Positions 22,666-35,309 are shown, counted from the first letter of the stretch. The stretch is DNA of 64,000 bases from an uncultured Clostridia bacterium (GCA_944384995.1 CALWVN010000005.1:1-64000), one strand, 5' to 3'. A program made the numbers and translations. Notes: generated from the sequence alone by a model not told the origin.

Positions 22666-23898
22666 ATGAACAAAAAAGACATCAAAAAGGTCGTCCTGGC
22701 GTATTCTGGGGGGCTTGATACGTCCATCATCATCCCGTGGCTGAAAGAAAACTACAACAACTGCGAAGTCATCGCCGTTTCGGGCGACGTCGGGCAGGGG
22801 ACGGAGCTCGACGGTTTGGAGGAAAAGGCGCTCAAAACCGGCGCTTCCAAGCTCTATGTGCTCGACCTCAAGAAAGAATATGTCGAGGAATACATTTGGC
22901 CCTGCTTAAAAGCGGGCGCGGATTATGAGACCTATCTGCTCGGTACGTCGCACGCGCGGCCCTGCATTGCGAAAGGGCTTGCCGAGATCGCCAAAAAAGA
23001 GGGCGCCGACGCGATCTGCCACGGCTGCACCGGCAAGGGCAACGACCAGGTGCGTTTTGAGCTGACGCTCAAGGCTTTTGCGCCCGAAATGGAGATCATT
23101 GCCCCGTGGCGCGAATGGGATATCAAGTCCCGCGAGGAGGAGATCGAGTACGCCGAAGCGCACAACATCCCGCTGAAGATCAACCGCGAGACCAACTATT
23201 CCAAGGATAAAAACGTTTGGCACCTTTCGCACGAGGGGCTTGACCTTGAAGATCCCGCCAACGAGCCGCAGTACGCAAAGCCCGGCTTCCTCGAAATGGG
23301 CGTTGCGCCCGAGCAGGCACCGGACGAGCCGACCTACGTGACCATCCATTTTGAAAAGGGCGTGCCCACCGCCATTGACGGTGAAGCAATGGAAGGTCTT
23401 GCCATCGTCGAAAAGCTCAACGAGCTGGGCGGCAAAAACGGCATCGGGCTTTTAGATATCGTCGAAAACCGCCTTGTCGGTATGAAGAGCCGCGGCGTGT
23501 ATGAGACGCCCGGCGGCACGATCCTTTACAAAGCGCATGAGCTTCTCGAAATGCTCACGCTCGACCGCGAGACTTCCCACTATAAAAAGCTGGTCGCGCA
23601 GAAGTTCGGCGAGCTTGTGTATTTCGGCCAGTGGTTCACACCGCTGCGCGAGGCGCTTTCCGCCTTTGTGGACAAGACGCAGGAGACCGTCACGGGCGAC
23701 GTGAAGCTGAAGCTCTATAAGGGCAACATCATCAACGCGGGTGTGACTTCGCCTTATACGCTGTATGATGAGAATGTCGCTTCGTTCGGTGAGGACGGCG
23801 GCGCATACAATCAGGCGGATGCGGCGGGCTTCATCAACCTGTTCGGCCTGCCGATCAAGGTGAAAGCCCTGCTCGACGCGAAGCGCGAGGAGAAATAA
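22666..23898 (+). CDS. argG: Argininosuccinate synthase
   Basis: 410 aa, full length. Joins citrulline and aspartate with ATP. The N-terminal PP-loop is [13 protein letters not shown]. Later family segments are [15 protein letters not shown] and [18 protein letters not shown] lies before the ATG. It is followed by a strong hairpin and an interspersed repeat before argH, so it may be its own transcription unit, unlike the rest of the arginine genes. Confidence 0.97.
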   Translation: MNKKDIKKVVLAYSGGLDTSIIIPWLKENYNNCEVIAVSGDVGQGTELDGLEEKALKTGASKLYVLDLKKEYVEEYIWPCLKAGADYETYLLGTSHARPCIAKGLAEIAKKEGADAICHGCTGKGNDQVRFELTLKAFAPEMEIIAPWREWDIKSREEEIEYAEAHNIPLKINRETNYSKDKNVWHLSHEGLDLEDPANEPQYAKPGFLEMGVAPEQAPDEPTYVTIHFEKGVPTAIDGEAMEGLAIVEKLNELGGKNGIGLLDIVENRLVGMKSRGVYETPGGTILYKAHELLEMLTLDRETSHYKKLVAQKFGELVYFGQWFTPLREALSAFVDKTQETVTGDVKLKLYKGNIINAGVTSPYTLYDENVASFGEDGGAYNQADAAGFINLFGLPIKVKALLDAKREEK

Positions 23899-23927
23899 CA
23901 CGCGCCGTAAGGCTACAACCGAAACGC

Positions 23928-23962
23928 ACGCGACAAAGGGCGTTTTCCGCCCTTTGTCGCGT
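23928..23962 (+). terminator. 15-bp hairpin after argG
   Basis: ACGCGACAAAGGGCG (23928-23942) and its exact complement (23948-23962) with a 5-nt loop, 30 nt after argG. The T tract is weak (TCTATC), so it may slow decay or terminate only partly. Confidence 0.5.
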
Positions 23963-23987
23963 CTATCAACCCAGCGGTTGTGTTTTT

Positions 23988-24161
23988 CCTCCCTCTGACG
24001 AGGGAGGTGGCACACGCTTTGCGTGTGACGGAGGGAGAGAAAGCCAATAGCGAACTACCCCTCAGTCTCGCTTCGCTCGACAGCCGCTGACGGCGGCCGT
24101 CCCCTTTGTCGCTTCGCGACATTTCCCCGCACTGCGGGGAATCACCCCTGACAAGGGGAGC
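23988..24161. repeat. Two adjacent interspersed palindromic repeats between argG and argH
   Basis: Unit one (23988-24037) has CCTCCCTC/GAGGGAGG and CACACGC/GCGTGTG pairings and ends GGAGGGAG. Unit two (24057-24161) begins CCCCTCAGTC, has TCGCTTCGCGA and CCCCGC/GCGGGG pairings and ends CCTGACAAGGGGAGC. Both look like the high-copy palindromic repeats I know from Oscillospirales genomes (from memory, not searched). There are no coding signs in this gap. Confidence 0.65.
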
Positions 24162-24238
24162 AAAATTCGCTTTTTCGGGATGCTCATTCGAAAGGGCGTT
24201 TTCGCACATTGCAAGGGACAAAACAGGAGAGACAGTTT

Positions 24239-25612
24239 ATGCAGCAGCTTTGGCAGGGGCGCTTTCAAAAGGCGCTTGACCCCAAGACCAACGATTTCAA
24301 TTCCTCGATCAAATTTGACAGCCGTATGTTCCGTGAGGACATCGACGGCAGCATCGCGCACGCGACCATGCTCTGCGCACAGGGGATCTTGTCGGCGGAG
24401 GACTTAAAAGCCATCGTGGATGGGCTTACGGCGATCCGCAGTGAGATCGAAAACGGTACGCTTGCAATCGACCCCAACGCCGAGGACATCCACACCTTTG
24501 TGGAAGGGGAGCTGACCGCGCGCGTCGGGGCAGCGGGCAAGCGCCTGCACACCGCGCGCAGCCGCAACGACCAGGTCGCGCTGGACATTCGGCTGTATCT
24601 CCGTAAAGAATGCGATGCGCTGTATGGGCAGCTTACGGAACTTGTAGACGTGCTTTGCAAAAAAGCGGAGCAATATGCCGACGCGGTCATGCCGGGCTAT
24701 ACGCATCTCCAGCGCGCCCAGCCCATCACGTTCGGGCACCATCTGCTCGCCTATGCAGAAATGCTGCTGCGCGACAAAGCGAGACTTCAGGATGCTGCCG
24801 AGCGTATGAACCAATCGCCCTTGGGCGCGTGCGCACTGGCGGGGACAACGTATAACACCGACCGCGAAAAAACGGCGCGTGACCTTGGCTTTTCAGGCGT
24901 GATGCACAACTCGCTCGACGCCGTTTCCGACCGCGATTTCTGCATGGAATTGGCAAGCACGCTTTCCATTTTGATGGTGCACCTCGCCCGCTTCTCGGAG
25001 GAGATCGTGCTGTGGTGCTCGTGGGAATTTAAATTCGTCGAGCTCGACGACGCGTTTTCCACCGGCTCGTCCATCATGCCGCAGAAAAAGAACCCCGACA
25101 TTACGGAGCTCATCCGCGGCAAATCAGGGCGTGTGTTCGGCGATCTTATGACCCTGCTTACCATGATGAAAGGCTTGCCGCTGGCGTACAACAAGGATAT
25201 GCAGGAGGACAAGGAAGCGATCTTTGACGCATTCGATACCGTTAAAATGTGCCTGACCGCGTTCATCCCGATGCTTGACACCATGACGGCGCTTCCCGAA
25301 AACATGCGCAAGGCGGCGGCTGGCGGCTTCATCAACGCTACCGACTGCGCGGATTACTTGGTCGGCAAGGGCCTGCCGTTCCGCGACGCGTATAAGGCAA
25401 CGGGCGAGCTTGTCGCTAAGTGCATAAAAGAGGGGCTGACGCTCGAGAGCCTGCCGCTTGAGAAATATAAGGCGGTGTGCGACCTGTTTGACGAGGGCGT
25501 GTACGACGCGATCAACCTCGACAAATGCGTGCGCGACAGAACTTCCTTAGGCGGTCCCGCGCCGCAGAATGTGCGCGCGGAGGTAAAACGGGTTCGGGCA
25601 TTAAATCAATAA
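24239..25612 (+). CDS. argH: Argininosuccinate lyase
   Basis: 457 aa. Splits argininosuccinate into arginine and fumarate. The signature GSSIMPQKKNP is present in the mobile loop with the catalytic Ser, and TARSRNDQVA and YTHLQRAQP are the substrate-site segments. Start 24239 (MQQLWQGRF) matches the family N-terminus and has ACAGGAGAG upstream. First of a run of arginine genes reaching argF. Confidence 0.97.
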   Translation: MQQLWQGRFQKALDPKTNDFNSSIKFDSRMFREDIDGSIAHATMLCAQGILSAEDLKAIVDGLTAIRSEIENGTLAIDPNAEDIHTFVEGELTARVGAAGKRLHTARSRNDQVALDIRLYLRKECDALYGQLTELVDVLCKKAEQYADAVMPGYTHLQRAQPITFGHHLLAYAEMLLRDKARLQDAAERMNQSPLGACALAGTTYNTDREKTARDLGFSGVMHNSLDAVSDRDFCMELASTLSILMVHLARFSEEIVLWCSWEFKFVELDDAFSTGSSIMPQKKNPDITELIRGKSGRVFGDLMTLLTMMKGLPLAYNKDMQEDKEAIFDAFDTVKMCLTAFIPMLDTMTALPENMRKAAAGGFINATDCADYLVGKGLPFRDAYKATGELVAKCIKEGLTLESLPLEKYKAVCDLFDEGVYDAINLDKCVRDRTSLGGPAPQNVRAEVKRVRALNQ

Positions 25613-25660
25613 AGGAATTGCCTTTTTGTTATCGAAAGGTGCTTTGTGCAAGGAGAAAAC

Positions 25661-26446
25661 ATGAAACTGCCGCGTTTTATTTTGATTCGCAGACTGCAAA
25701 AGTGGGACAATTACCTGCGCTTTGTGGAGGAGACGGATTTGCGTGCATTACCGCCGTTGACCGTCGGCTCTGCGGATGACCTGCCTGAGGCGACCCCCGA
25801 AAAGATTTTCGAGCAGCTTCCGATGTACCGCCGGCTTTCGGAAAAATATGATCTGCCGACCGTAGCGGGCTCGGGCAGCGATTTCGAAAAGACGGTCCGC
25901 GTGATGCAGTGGATGACCGATCATACGCTTTACAGCGGTGCATCGGCGACGTGGAAAGCGGATAACAGCTTGGATATTTTAGACTTCGCCTACGATCAGG
26001 ATTTTTCCCACGCAATCAACTGCCGCGAAAAAGCGATCGTACTTACGGACTGCCTTTTGGCGCTGAAGGTATATGCCTATCCCGTTTGTATGCTCAACAG
26101 TCAGGGCGGCGGCTGCCATTTTACCGTGCATGTCTTCCTGCGTGAGCAAAAGCAGTGGGTACTGCTTGACCCCTCCTTTAACTGCTGGTTTTCCAAAGAG
26201 GGCGAACCGCTGAACGCGTGGACGCTGCGCGACCTGTTTTTGGCGGGCGGCGAACCTGTTTTGGAAGGGTATACCTTCAATCACACGGATAAATGCCGGG
26301 ATGTCTATCTGCTTGCTTTCGTAAAGCAGAACTTAACGAATCTTACCACCTGGCAGGACAATTCCATGGACCGCCGCGGGTACAAGAAAAACGATTGGAA
26401 CAGCAAAAAGGAATTTAAGGCAAAACTGCCGGAATGGATACTTTAA
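25661..26446 (+). CDS. Transglutaminase-like (cysteine protease fold) protein, function unknown
   Basis: 261 aa, no signal peptide, so cytoplasmic. A Cys-His-Asp triad of the transglutaminase-like superfamily is visible: INCREKAIVLTDCLLAL (Cys121), CHFTVHVFL (His153 or His157) and WVLLDPSFN (Asp170). Members act as proteases, peptide amidases or acyl transferases. AAGGAGAAAAC precedes the ATG. It sits inside the arginine run, 20 nt before argC, so it is co-expressed, but I see no biochemical link to arginine synthesis. Confidence 0.75.
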   Translation: MKLPRFILIRRLQKWDNYLRFVEETDLRALPPLTVGSADDLPEATPEKIFEQLPMYRRLSEKYDLPTVAGSGSDFEKTVRVMQWMTDHTLYSGASATWKADNSLDILDFAYDQDFSHAINCREKAIVLTDCLLALKVYAYPVCMLNSQGGGCHFTVHVFLREQKQWVLLDPSFNCWFSKEGEPLNAWTLRDLFLAGGEPVLEGYTFNHTDKCRDVYLLAFVKQNLTNLTTWQDNSMDRRGYKKNDWNSKKEFKAKLPEWIL

Positions 26447-26466
26447 CATAAAGTGAGACAAAGTCT

Positions 26467-27399
26467 ATGACCAACGTATTCATCGACGGTGCGCAGGGCA
26501 CGACGGGCTTAAAAATCTTTGACCGTCTCAAAGCGCGCACCGATATTACACTCATCACCCTGCCCGAAGCGCGCCGCAAGGACGCTGCGGCACGCAAAGA
26601 AGCGTTAAACGCCGCAGACATCGCGTTTTTGTGCCTGCCGGATGCGGCGGCGCGCGAAGCGGTCGGGCTCATTGAAAATGACAAAACCGTGGTGCTTGAC
26701 ACCTCCACCGCCCACCGCACCGAAGCGGACTGGGCTTACGGCTTCCCGGAGCTTTCGAAGGATTTGGAACAAAAGCTGCTTTCCTCTAACCGCATCGCCG
26801 TGCCGGGCTGCTACGCAAGCGGCTTTATCGCGCTTGTAAAGCCATTGGTGGACGCAGGGATGATCCCCGCCGACTTCGGCTTTACCTGCCACGCCATGTC
26901 CGGCTACAGCGGCGCGGGCAAAAAGGGTATTGCACAGTATGAGGCGGCTGAACGCGACCCACTTTTGGACGCGCCGCGTGAATATGCGCTCACCCAAGAA
27001 CACAAGCACTTAAAGGAAATGCGCATCATTTCGGGACTTTCGGTCACACCTATCTTCTGCCCGTACATCTGCGACTATTTCAGCGGGATGCTCGTGACCG
27101 TGCCGCTTTTCGCAAGGAATTTGCAGGGCGGCAAAACGGCGGACGACATCCGTGCGCTTTACAAGTCGCTTTACCATACACCCATTGTTTCCTATAAAGA
27201 AGCGCCCGATGAAGCGGGCTTCCTTTCGGCTTCGGCGCTTGAGGGGCTTGACCGCATGGAAATTTCGGTGCTCGGGAACGGTGAACGCATTTTGCTTGCC
27301 GCACGCTACGACAACCTCGGCAAAGGGGCTTCGGGTGCGGCGCTCGAATGCATGAACCTGAAAATGGGGCTCGCCCCCGAATACGGGCTGGAGCTGTAG
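26467..27399 (+). CDS. argC: N-acetyl-gamma-glutamyl-phosphate reductase, short (type 2) form
   Basis: 310 aa, the shorter ArgC type (about 310 rather than 345 aa). NADPH-dependent reduction of N-acetylglutamyl phosphate to the semialdehyde. It has an N-terminal Rossmann start (VFIDGAQGTTG) and the catalytic PGCYASG with Cys115. Third step of the acetylated ornithine pathway. The stop codon is directly followed by the next ATG. Confidence 0.95.
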   Translation: MTNVFIDGAQGTTGLKIFDRLKARTDITLITLPEARRKDAAARKEALNAADIAFLCLPDAAAREAVGLIENDKTVVLDTSTAHRTEADWAYGFPELSKDLEQKLLSSNRIAVPGCYASGFIALVKPLVDAGMIPADFGFTCHAMSGYSGAGKKGIAQYEAAERDPLLDAPREYALTQEHKHLKEMRIISGLSVTPIFCPYICDYFSGMLVTVPLFARNLQGGKTADDIRALYKSLYHTPIVSYKEAPDEAGFLSASALEGLDRMEISVLGNGERILLAARYDNLGKGASGAALECMNLKMGLAPEYGLEL

Positions 27400-28098
27400 A
27401 TGTACGCGCATAAGCGGGAGAAAAAGCCCCGCCAGATGTCGGAATCCCTGCTTGTGGGACTGCTGCTCGCCTTTTCGGGCGGGCTGATGGATGCCTATAC
27501 CTATGTCTTGCGCGATCATGTTTTTGCGAACGCGCAGACGGGCAACATCATTTTGTTCGCCATTTCCCTGTTTGAGGGCAGCGCCCCGGCGGCTGTGCGC
27601 TATCTTCTGCCGATTTTATCGTTCACGCTCGGCGTGCTTTCGGCGCAGGGGGTGCGGCTGCGCTTTGCGCAGGCGAAGTTCCATTGGCGGCAGGGGATGC
27701 TGCTTTTCGAGATCGCCGTTTTATTGATTGTGGCGTTTATCCCGACAACATACAACCTTCCCGCAAACTGTATGGTGTCGCTCGTCTGCGGCATCCAGAT
27801 GCAGAGCTTTCAAAAGATTCGCGGCAATGCGCTTGCCACGACTATGTGCGTCGGCAATCTGCGAACGGCAACAGGGTACCTTTGCAGCGCAGTATATTTG
27901 AAAGACCGTGCACTTTTGAAGCGTGCGGGGCTTTATTACGGCGTTATCGCCGTGTTTGCGCTCGGCGCGGTGTGCGGGAATTTCTTCACACGCGCGGTCG
28001 GGCAATATGCGATTTTCTTAAGCGTGCTGCTGCTTAGTACAGTGTTTGCGCTTTTGTTTAAACGAAAAACGGACAAAGAAGAGAAGGAGAACCCATGA
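27400..28098 (+). CDS. YoaK/DUF1275 family membrane protein
   Basis: 232 aa, about six membrane helices. The GGLMDAYTYVLRDHVFANAQTGNI segment (residues about 27-50) is the family hallmark. Function unknown; a small-molecule transporter is often supposed. It starts immediately after argC and overlaps argJ by 4 nt, so it is tightly coupled to arginine synthesis here. An arginine-pathway metabolite exporter is a possibility, but only by position. Confidence 0.85.
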   Translation: MYAHKREKKPRQMSESLLVGLLLAFSGGLMDAYTYVLRDHVFANAQTGNIILFAISLFEGSAPAAVRYLLPILSFTLGVLSAQGVRLRFAQAKFHWRQGMLLFEIAVLLIVAFIPTTYNLPANCMVSLVCGIQMQSFQKIRGNALATTMCVGNLRTATGYLCSAVYLKDRALLKRAGLYYGVIAVFALGAVCGNFFTRAVGQYAIFLSVLLLSTVFALLFKRKTDKEEKENP

Positions 28099-29324
28099 GC
28101 TTTTCTATCAAGGTCGATATCAACGGCGGCGTCACCTCGCCGCAAGGATTTGTTGCGAACGGTATCCACTGCGGCATTCGCAAAAATAAGGAAAAAAAGG
28201 ACTTGATGTTGCTCGTGTCCGATACGCTTTGCGACGCGGCGGCGGTCTATACGCAGAATCTCGTCTGCGGCGCGCCCATCACGGTCACGCGCGAGCATCT
28301 GAAAAACGGCAAAGCGCGCGCGGTCATCTGCAACAGTGGTATCGCCAACACCTGCAATGCGGATGGTGTGGAAAAGGCAACTGCCATGTGCGACCTCACA
28401 TCACGCTTTACGGGCATTCCCGCAGATGACGTTATCGTCGCGTCCACGGGCGTGATCGGGCAGCCTATTGACCTTACACCGATCGAAAACGGAATGCAGG
28501 CGCTCGTAAGCGGGCTTTCCGCAGACGGCGCGGACGCGGCGGCACAGGCGATCATGACGACCGATACCGTGCAAAAAAGCATGGCGGTGCGCTTTGAGCT
28601 GGACGGCAAGCCCTGCACGATCGGTGCGATGGCAAAGGGCAGCGGCATGATCCATCCGAATATGGCGACCATGCTCTCCTTTATCACGACCGACGCGAAC
28701 ATCACGCCCGAAATGCTGCAAGACGCGCTCGATTGGTGCGTACACCGCAGCTACAATATGCTCTCTGTGGACGGCGACACCTCCACGAACGATACCGTGG
28801 CGATCCTGGCAAGCGGACATTGCGGCAACACGCGCATCGAAACGCAAAACGAGGACTACGCAAAATTTTGCCGCGCACTTTTTAAGGTCTGCAATTATAT
28901 GGTGCGTATGCTCGCCAAAGACGGTGAGGGCGCGACCAAGCTGGTGCTGTGCGAGGTGCAAAACGCGCCCGACGAGGAGACGGCACGCATTTGCGCAAAA
29001 TCCGTGATTCGTTCGCCGCTGGTGAAAACCGCCATGTTCGGTGCGGACGCGAACTGGGGCCGCGTGCTTTGCGCACTGGGCTATGCGGGCGCGCAAATCG
29101 ACGTTTCCAAAATCGATGTGCGCTTTTCGTCCGCGAAAGGCGATATTACCGTCTGTGAAAACGGCGCGGGCATTCCGTTCTCGGAGGAAAAAGCAAAAGA
29201 GATTTTACTCGCCGACGAGATCACCATTCTTGTGGACTTGAAGGACGGCGAAGCGGAGGCCACGGCATACGGCTGTGATCTCACATATGATTACGTTAAG
29301 ATCAACGGGGACTACAGAACTTAA
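28095..29324 (+). CDS. argJ: Bifunctional ornithine acetyltransferase / N-acetylglutamate synthase
   Basis: 409 aa. The self-processing family is cleaved before a Thr that becomes the nucleophile: KGSGMIHPNMATMLSF with Thr192. It transfers the acetyl group from N-acetylornithine to glutamate, giving a cyclic pathway. With argJ present and no argA or argE in view, the recycling route is the likely one. Starts in an ATGA overlap with the preceding gene. Confidence 0.96.
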   Translation: MSFSIKVDINGGVTSPQGFVANGIHCGIRKNKEKKDLMLLVSDTLCDAAAVYTQNLVCGAPITVTREHLKNGKARAVICNSGIANTCNADGVEKATAMCDLTSRFTGIPADDVIVASTGVIGQPIDLTPIENGMQALVSGLSADGADAAAQAIMTTDTVQKSMAVRFELDGKPCTIGAMAKGSGMIHPNMATMLSFITTDANITPEMLQDALDWCVHRSYNMLSVDGDTSTNDTVAILASGHCGNTRIETQNEDYAKFCRALFKVCNYMVRMLAKDGEGATKLVLCEVQNAPDEETARICAKSVIRSPLVKTAMFGADANWGRVLCALGYAGAQIDVSKIDVRFSSAKGDITVCENGAGIPFSEEKAKEILLADEITILVDLKDGEAEATAYGCDLTYDYVKINGDYRT

Positions 29325-29363
29325 AGTCGGACTTTCACAAAAAACGGCAATACGGAGGCCTTT

Positions 29364-30233
29364 ATGGATATTTCAAAGATTTCCCACGCGGACCGTTCCG
29401 AGGTGCTGGTGCAGGCGCTGCCCTATATCCAGACCTACAACGGCAAGACCGTGGTGATCAAATACGGCGGCAACGCCATGGTCAATGAAGCATTGCAGGA
29501 TGCGGTCATGACCGACATCGTGCTGCTGCGCTCGGTGGGCGTGCATGTGGTGCTCGTCCACGGCGGCGGCCCGGAAATTTCGGAAATGCTGAAAAAAATC
29601 GGCAAAGAGAGCCGCTTCGTCGGCGGGCTTCGCTATACGGACGAAGAGACCATGGACATCGTGCAGATGGTTCTCGCGGGCAAGGTCAACAAGCACCTCG
29701 TGCAGCTTCTGACGCTCCACGGCGGCAAGGCGGCAGGGCTTTGCGGGCTCGACGGCGATCTTCTGCGGGCGGTGCGGCACACGGCGGATGGCGATATCGG
29801 CTTTGTCGGCGACATTGACCGCGTGAACACCGAAATTTTGACCGATATGCTCGAGGGCGGCTACATCCCCGTGGTGTCCTCCGTGGCGGGCGGTGAGAAC
29901 GGCGAGGTCTATAACATCAACGCCGACACAGCGGCGGCACAGATCGCAGCGTGCCTGCGCGCGGAAAAGCTGCTTTTGATGACCGACATTCCGGGGCTGC
30001 TGCGCGACAAGGATGATCCCTCGACCCTTATCCCGGAGGTCAAGGTCTCCGAGATTCCCGCGCTCAAAGCACAGGGGATCATCTCGGGCGGCATGATCCC
30101 GAAAATTGATTGTTGCGTTGAGGCGGTGCGCCGCGGGGTTAGGCATACAAACATCATTGATGGCCGCGTGCCGCACGCGATTTTAATGGAGCTGTTCTCC
30201 GACGCGGGCTTCGGCACGATGTTTTCAGCATAA
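29364..30233 (+). CDS. argB: Acetylglutamate kinase
   Basis: 289 aa amino-acid-kinase fold. Segments TVVIKYGGNAM, LVHGGGPEIS, and the C-terminal GGMIPKIDCCVEAVRRGV are typical. Commits N-acetylglutamate to ornithine synthesis and is the usual feedback target of arginine. I did not see the N-terminal helix extension with certainty, though residues 1-20 could form it, which would suggest the arginine-sensitive hexameric type. Confidence 0.96.
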   Translation: MDISKISHADRSEVLVQALPYIQTYNGKTVVIKYGGNAMVNEALQDAVMTDIVLLRSVGVHVVLVHGGGPEISEMLKKIGKESRFVGGLRYTDEETMDIVQMVLAGKVNKHLVQLLTLHGGKAAGLCGLDGDLLRAVRHTADGDIGFVGDIDRVNTEILTDMLEGGYIPVVSSVAGGENGEVYNINADTAAAQIAACLRAEKLLLMTDIPGLLRDKDDPSTLIPEVKVSEIPALKAQGIISGGMIPKIDCCVEAVRRGVRHTNIIDGRVPHAILMELFSDAGFGTMFSA

Positions 30234-30252
30234 AGTATAAGGAATGAGTCCT

Positions 30253-31428
30253 ATGACCTTTAAAGAAATCAAGCAAACCGCAGACACCTATTTGATGCCG
30301 ACCTACGCGCATTTTCCCGTCGCGCTCGAGCGCGGCGAAAACGCGACGTATTATGACGTTGACGGTAAGCCGTATATCGACTTTACCGCAGGTATCGGCG
30401 TCAATATCTTCGGCACGAATGACGAAAAATGGAAATCGGCTGTCAAAGCACAGCTCGACAAGCTCCAGCACACGTCGAATCTGTATTATAACGAGACCGT
30501 GGCGTGCGCCGCAAAACTCCTTTGCGAAAAATCGGGCTTTTCTAAAGTGCTGTTCTGCAATTCCGGCGCGGAGGCGAATGAATGCGCCATCAAGCTTGCG
30601 CGCAAATACAGCTTTGACCGCTTCGGCGAGGGGCGCAGCACCATCGTGAGCCTGCAAAACTCTTTCCACGGGCGCACCATCGCGACCATCACCGCCACGG
30701 GGCAGGCGCATTACCACGAATATTTCATGCCGTTTTTGCAGGGCTTCCGCTATGCGGACGCAGGCGATATCGAACAGCTGGAAGAACTGGTTTCCGACGG
30801 TACGGTCTGCGCCGTGCTTTTAGAGGTCATTCAAGGGGAGGGCGGCGTTGTGCCGCTGCCGGCCGAATATCTGCGTGCCGTGCGTGCGCTTTGCGACCGG
30901 CACGACCTGCTTTTGATGATCGACGAGGTGCAGACCGGCATCGGCAGAACAGGCAGCCTGTTTGCCTTCCAAAACGCGGATATCGCGCCCGACGTCGTCA
31001 CCTGCGCGAAGGGCATCGGCGGGGGGCTGCCGATGGGGGCGTGCCTTTGCGCCGAAAAGCTTGGCAACACCCTCACCGCAGGGACGCACGGCACGACGTT
31101 CGGCGGCAATCCCGTCGCCTGCGCGGGGTCGATTGAGATTTTGAACCGTCTGGACGATGCTTTTTTGCAGACCGTGCGCGAAAAAGGGGATTATATCCGC
31201 GAAAAGGTTTCAGCCTTTACAGGCATAAAGTCCGTACGCGGCGCGGGCCTGATGCTCGGCATCGACCTGACCGAGAAAAAAGCCGGCGAAGTGGCATCGC
31301 GCTGCTGCGAAAAAGGGCTTTTGATCCTGACCGCCAAAGCGGCGCTGCGCATGCTGCCGCCGCTGACCATCACCTATGACGAGATCGATAAGGGACTCGG
31401 CATTCTCGCCGACGTACTTTCGGAATAA
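30253..31428 (+). CDS. argD: Acetylornithine aminotransferase
   Basis: 391 aa class III PLP aminotransferase converting N-acetylglutamate semialdehyde to N-acetylornithine. LIDEVQTGIGRTGSLFAFQ and the PLP-lysine region VTCAKGIGGGLPMGA are clear. I chose the ATG at 30253 because AAGGAATG lies at the right distance; the ATG 9 nt upstream falls in that ribosome site. Confidence 0.95.
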   Translation: MTFKEIKQTADTYLMPTYAHFPVALERGENATYYDVDGKPYIDFTAGIGVNIFGTNDEKWKSAVKAQLDKLQHTSNLYYNETVACAAKLLCEKSGFSKVLFCNSGAEANECAIKLARKYSFDRFGEGRSTIVSLQNSFHGRTIATITATGQAHYHEYFMPFLQGFRYADAGDIEQLEELVSDGTVCAVLLEVIQGEGGVVPLPAEYLRAVRALCDRHDLLLMIDEVQTGIGRTGSLFAFQNADIAPDVVTCAKGIGGGLPMGACLCAEKLGNTLTAGTHGTTFGGNPVACAGSIEILNRLDDAFLQTVREKGDYIREKVSAFTGIKSVRGAGLMLGIDLTEKKAGEVASRCCEKGLLILTAKAALRMLPPLTITYDEIDKGLGILADVLSE

Positions 31429-31441
31429 AGGAGAAAAGCAT

Positions 31442-32350
<909 letters not shown>

Positions 32351-32352
32351 AC

Positions 32353-33150
32353 ATGAAAATGCAGTTTTCGGACGTCGACCGCGGCAAAGCGTTCGACTGG
32401 GGCGAAACGTCTGCGGAATATGCGCAGTACCGCGATATTTACCCGCCCGTATTTTATAAACGTGCGTTTTTAGACGCGGGCTTAGGCGTTGCGGGGCAGA
32501 CCTGCCTTGATCTCGGCGCGGGGACAGGCGTTTTGCCGCGTGCCATGGCTTCGTACGGCGCGAAATGGTACGGCGCGGACATTACGGAACAGCAGATCCT
32601 GTATGCGCGCGAACTTGCCGCAAAGCAGGGGCTTGCGATCGAATTTTCCGTCGCACCTGCCGAAGATACGGGCTTTCCCGACGGGATGTTTGATGTCGTC
32701 ACCGCCTGCCAGTGCTTTGGGTATTTCGACAAAAGCCGCGCCTTGCCGGAGATTTGCCGTATCCTAAAGCCGCACGGGCACTTCCTGGTTTTGTATATGG
32801 CGTGGCTGCCGCACGAAAGCGAGATCGCCCGAAAAAGCGAACAGCTTGTGCTGCAATTCAATCCCGATTGGAGTGGCGGTGGATTCCAGCGCAAGACGGA
32901 AACGCCGCCTGCGTGGGCAAAGCCGTATTTCGACTGCGTGCGCTGTGAAAGCTTTGCGGCGGACGTTCCCTTTACCCGCGAAACGTGGGACGGGCGCATG
33001 TATGCCTGCCGCGGTATCGGCGCCGCATCGCTGCCCGAAGCGAAGAAAGCGGAATTCCGCAAAGCGCACCGGGAAATGCTGCAAACGTTTCCGAAGTCCT
33101 TTACCGTCCCGCACTGGATCTCTATATTGGACTTTGTGAAAAAAACGTAA
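32353..33150 (+). CDS. Class I SAM-dependent methyltransferase, substrate unknown
   Basis: 265 aa. A Rossmann-type SAM domain: motif I LDLGAGTGVLPRAMASYGAK (about residue 50), then YGADITEQQI, and FDVVTACQCFGYFD. The C-terminal third may define the substrate. It lies 2 nt after argF, so it is co-transcribed, but the pathway needs no methylation. Could be a small-molecule methyltransferase. Confidence 0.85.
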   Translation: MKMQFSDVDRGKAFDWGETSAEYAQYRDIYPPVFYKRAFLDAGLGVAGQTCLDLGAGTGVLPRAMASYGAKWYGADITEQQILYARELAAKQGLAIEFSVAPAEDTGFPDGMFDVVTACQCFGYFDKSRALPEICRILKPHGHFLVLYMAWLPHESEIARKSEQLVLQFNPDWSGGGFQRKTETPPAWAKPYFDCVRCESFAADVPFTRETWDGRMYACRGIGAASLPEAKKAEFRKAHREMLQTFPKSFTVPHWISILDFVKKT

Positions 33151-33163
33151 TAAAAAAACAACG

Positions 33164-33188
33164 CCCCGCACGAGAACTTCGTGCGGGG
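33164..33188. terminator. Terminator of the arginine run (also usable from groEL side)
   Basis: CCCCGCACGA / TCGTGCGGGG, 5-nt loop. The plus strand has only a weak T stretch, the minus strand has TTGTTTTTTT. Confidence 0.75.
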
Positions 33189-33238
33189 TATTTGCAAAAA
33201 TGTCGTTTCAAGCGGCATAAATCTGCATTTTATAAGAA

Positions 33239-33272
33239 CCCCCGAAAGGCCACAAAGCCTTTCGGGGGTTTT
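33239..33272. terminator. Second terminator between methyltransferase and groEL
   Basis: CCCCCGAAAGGC / GCCTTTCGGGGG, 12-bp perfect stem with a 6-nt loop and TTTTCGTTT on the plus side. Lies 26 nt past the groEL stop on the minus strand. Confidence 0.8.
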
Positions 33273-33297
33273 CGTTTCAGGTGTGTCGGCGTTCGGC

Positions 33298-35277
<1,980 letters not shown>

Positions 35278-35304
35278 TTAGCACTCGAACTTCCTGAGTG
35301 CTAA
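35278..35304 (-). promoter_or_regulatory. CIRCE element (HrcA operator) of groESL
   Basis: TTAGCACTC, 9 nt, GAGTGCTAA: an exact match to the CIRCE consensus, lying between promoter and ATG. HrcA would repress here and release on heat or misfolding stress. Confidence 0.95.
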
Positions 35305-35309
35305 ATTCT

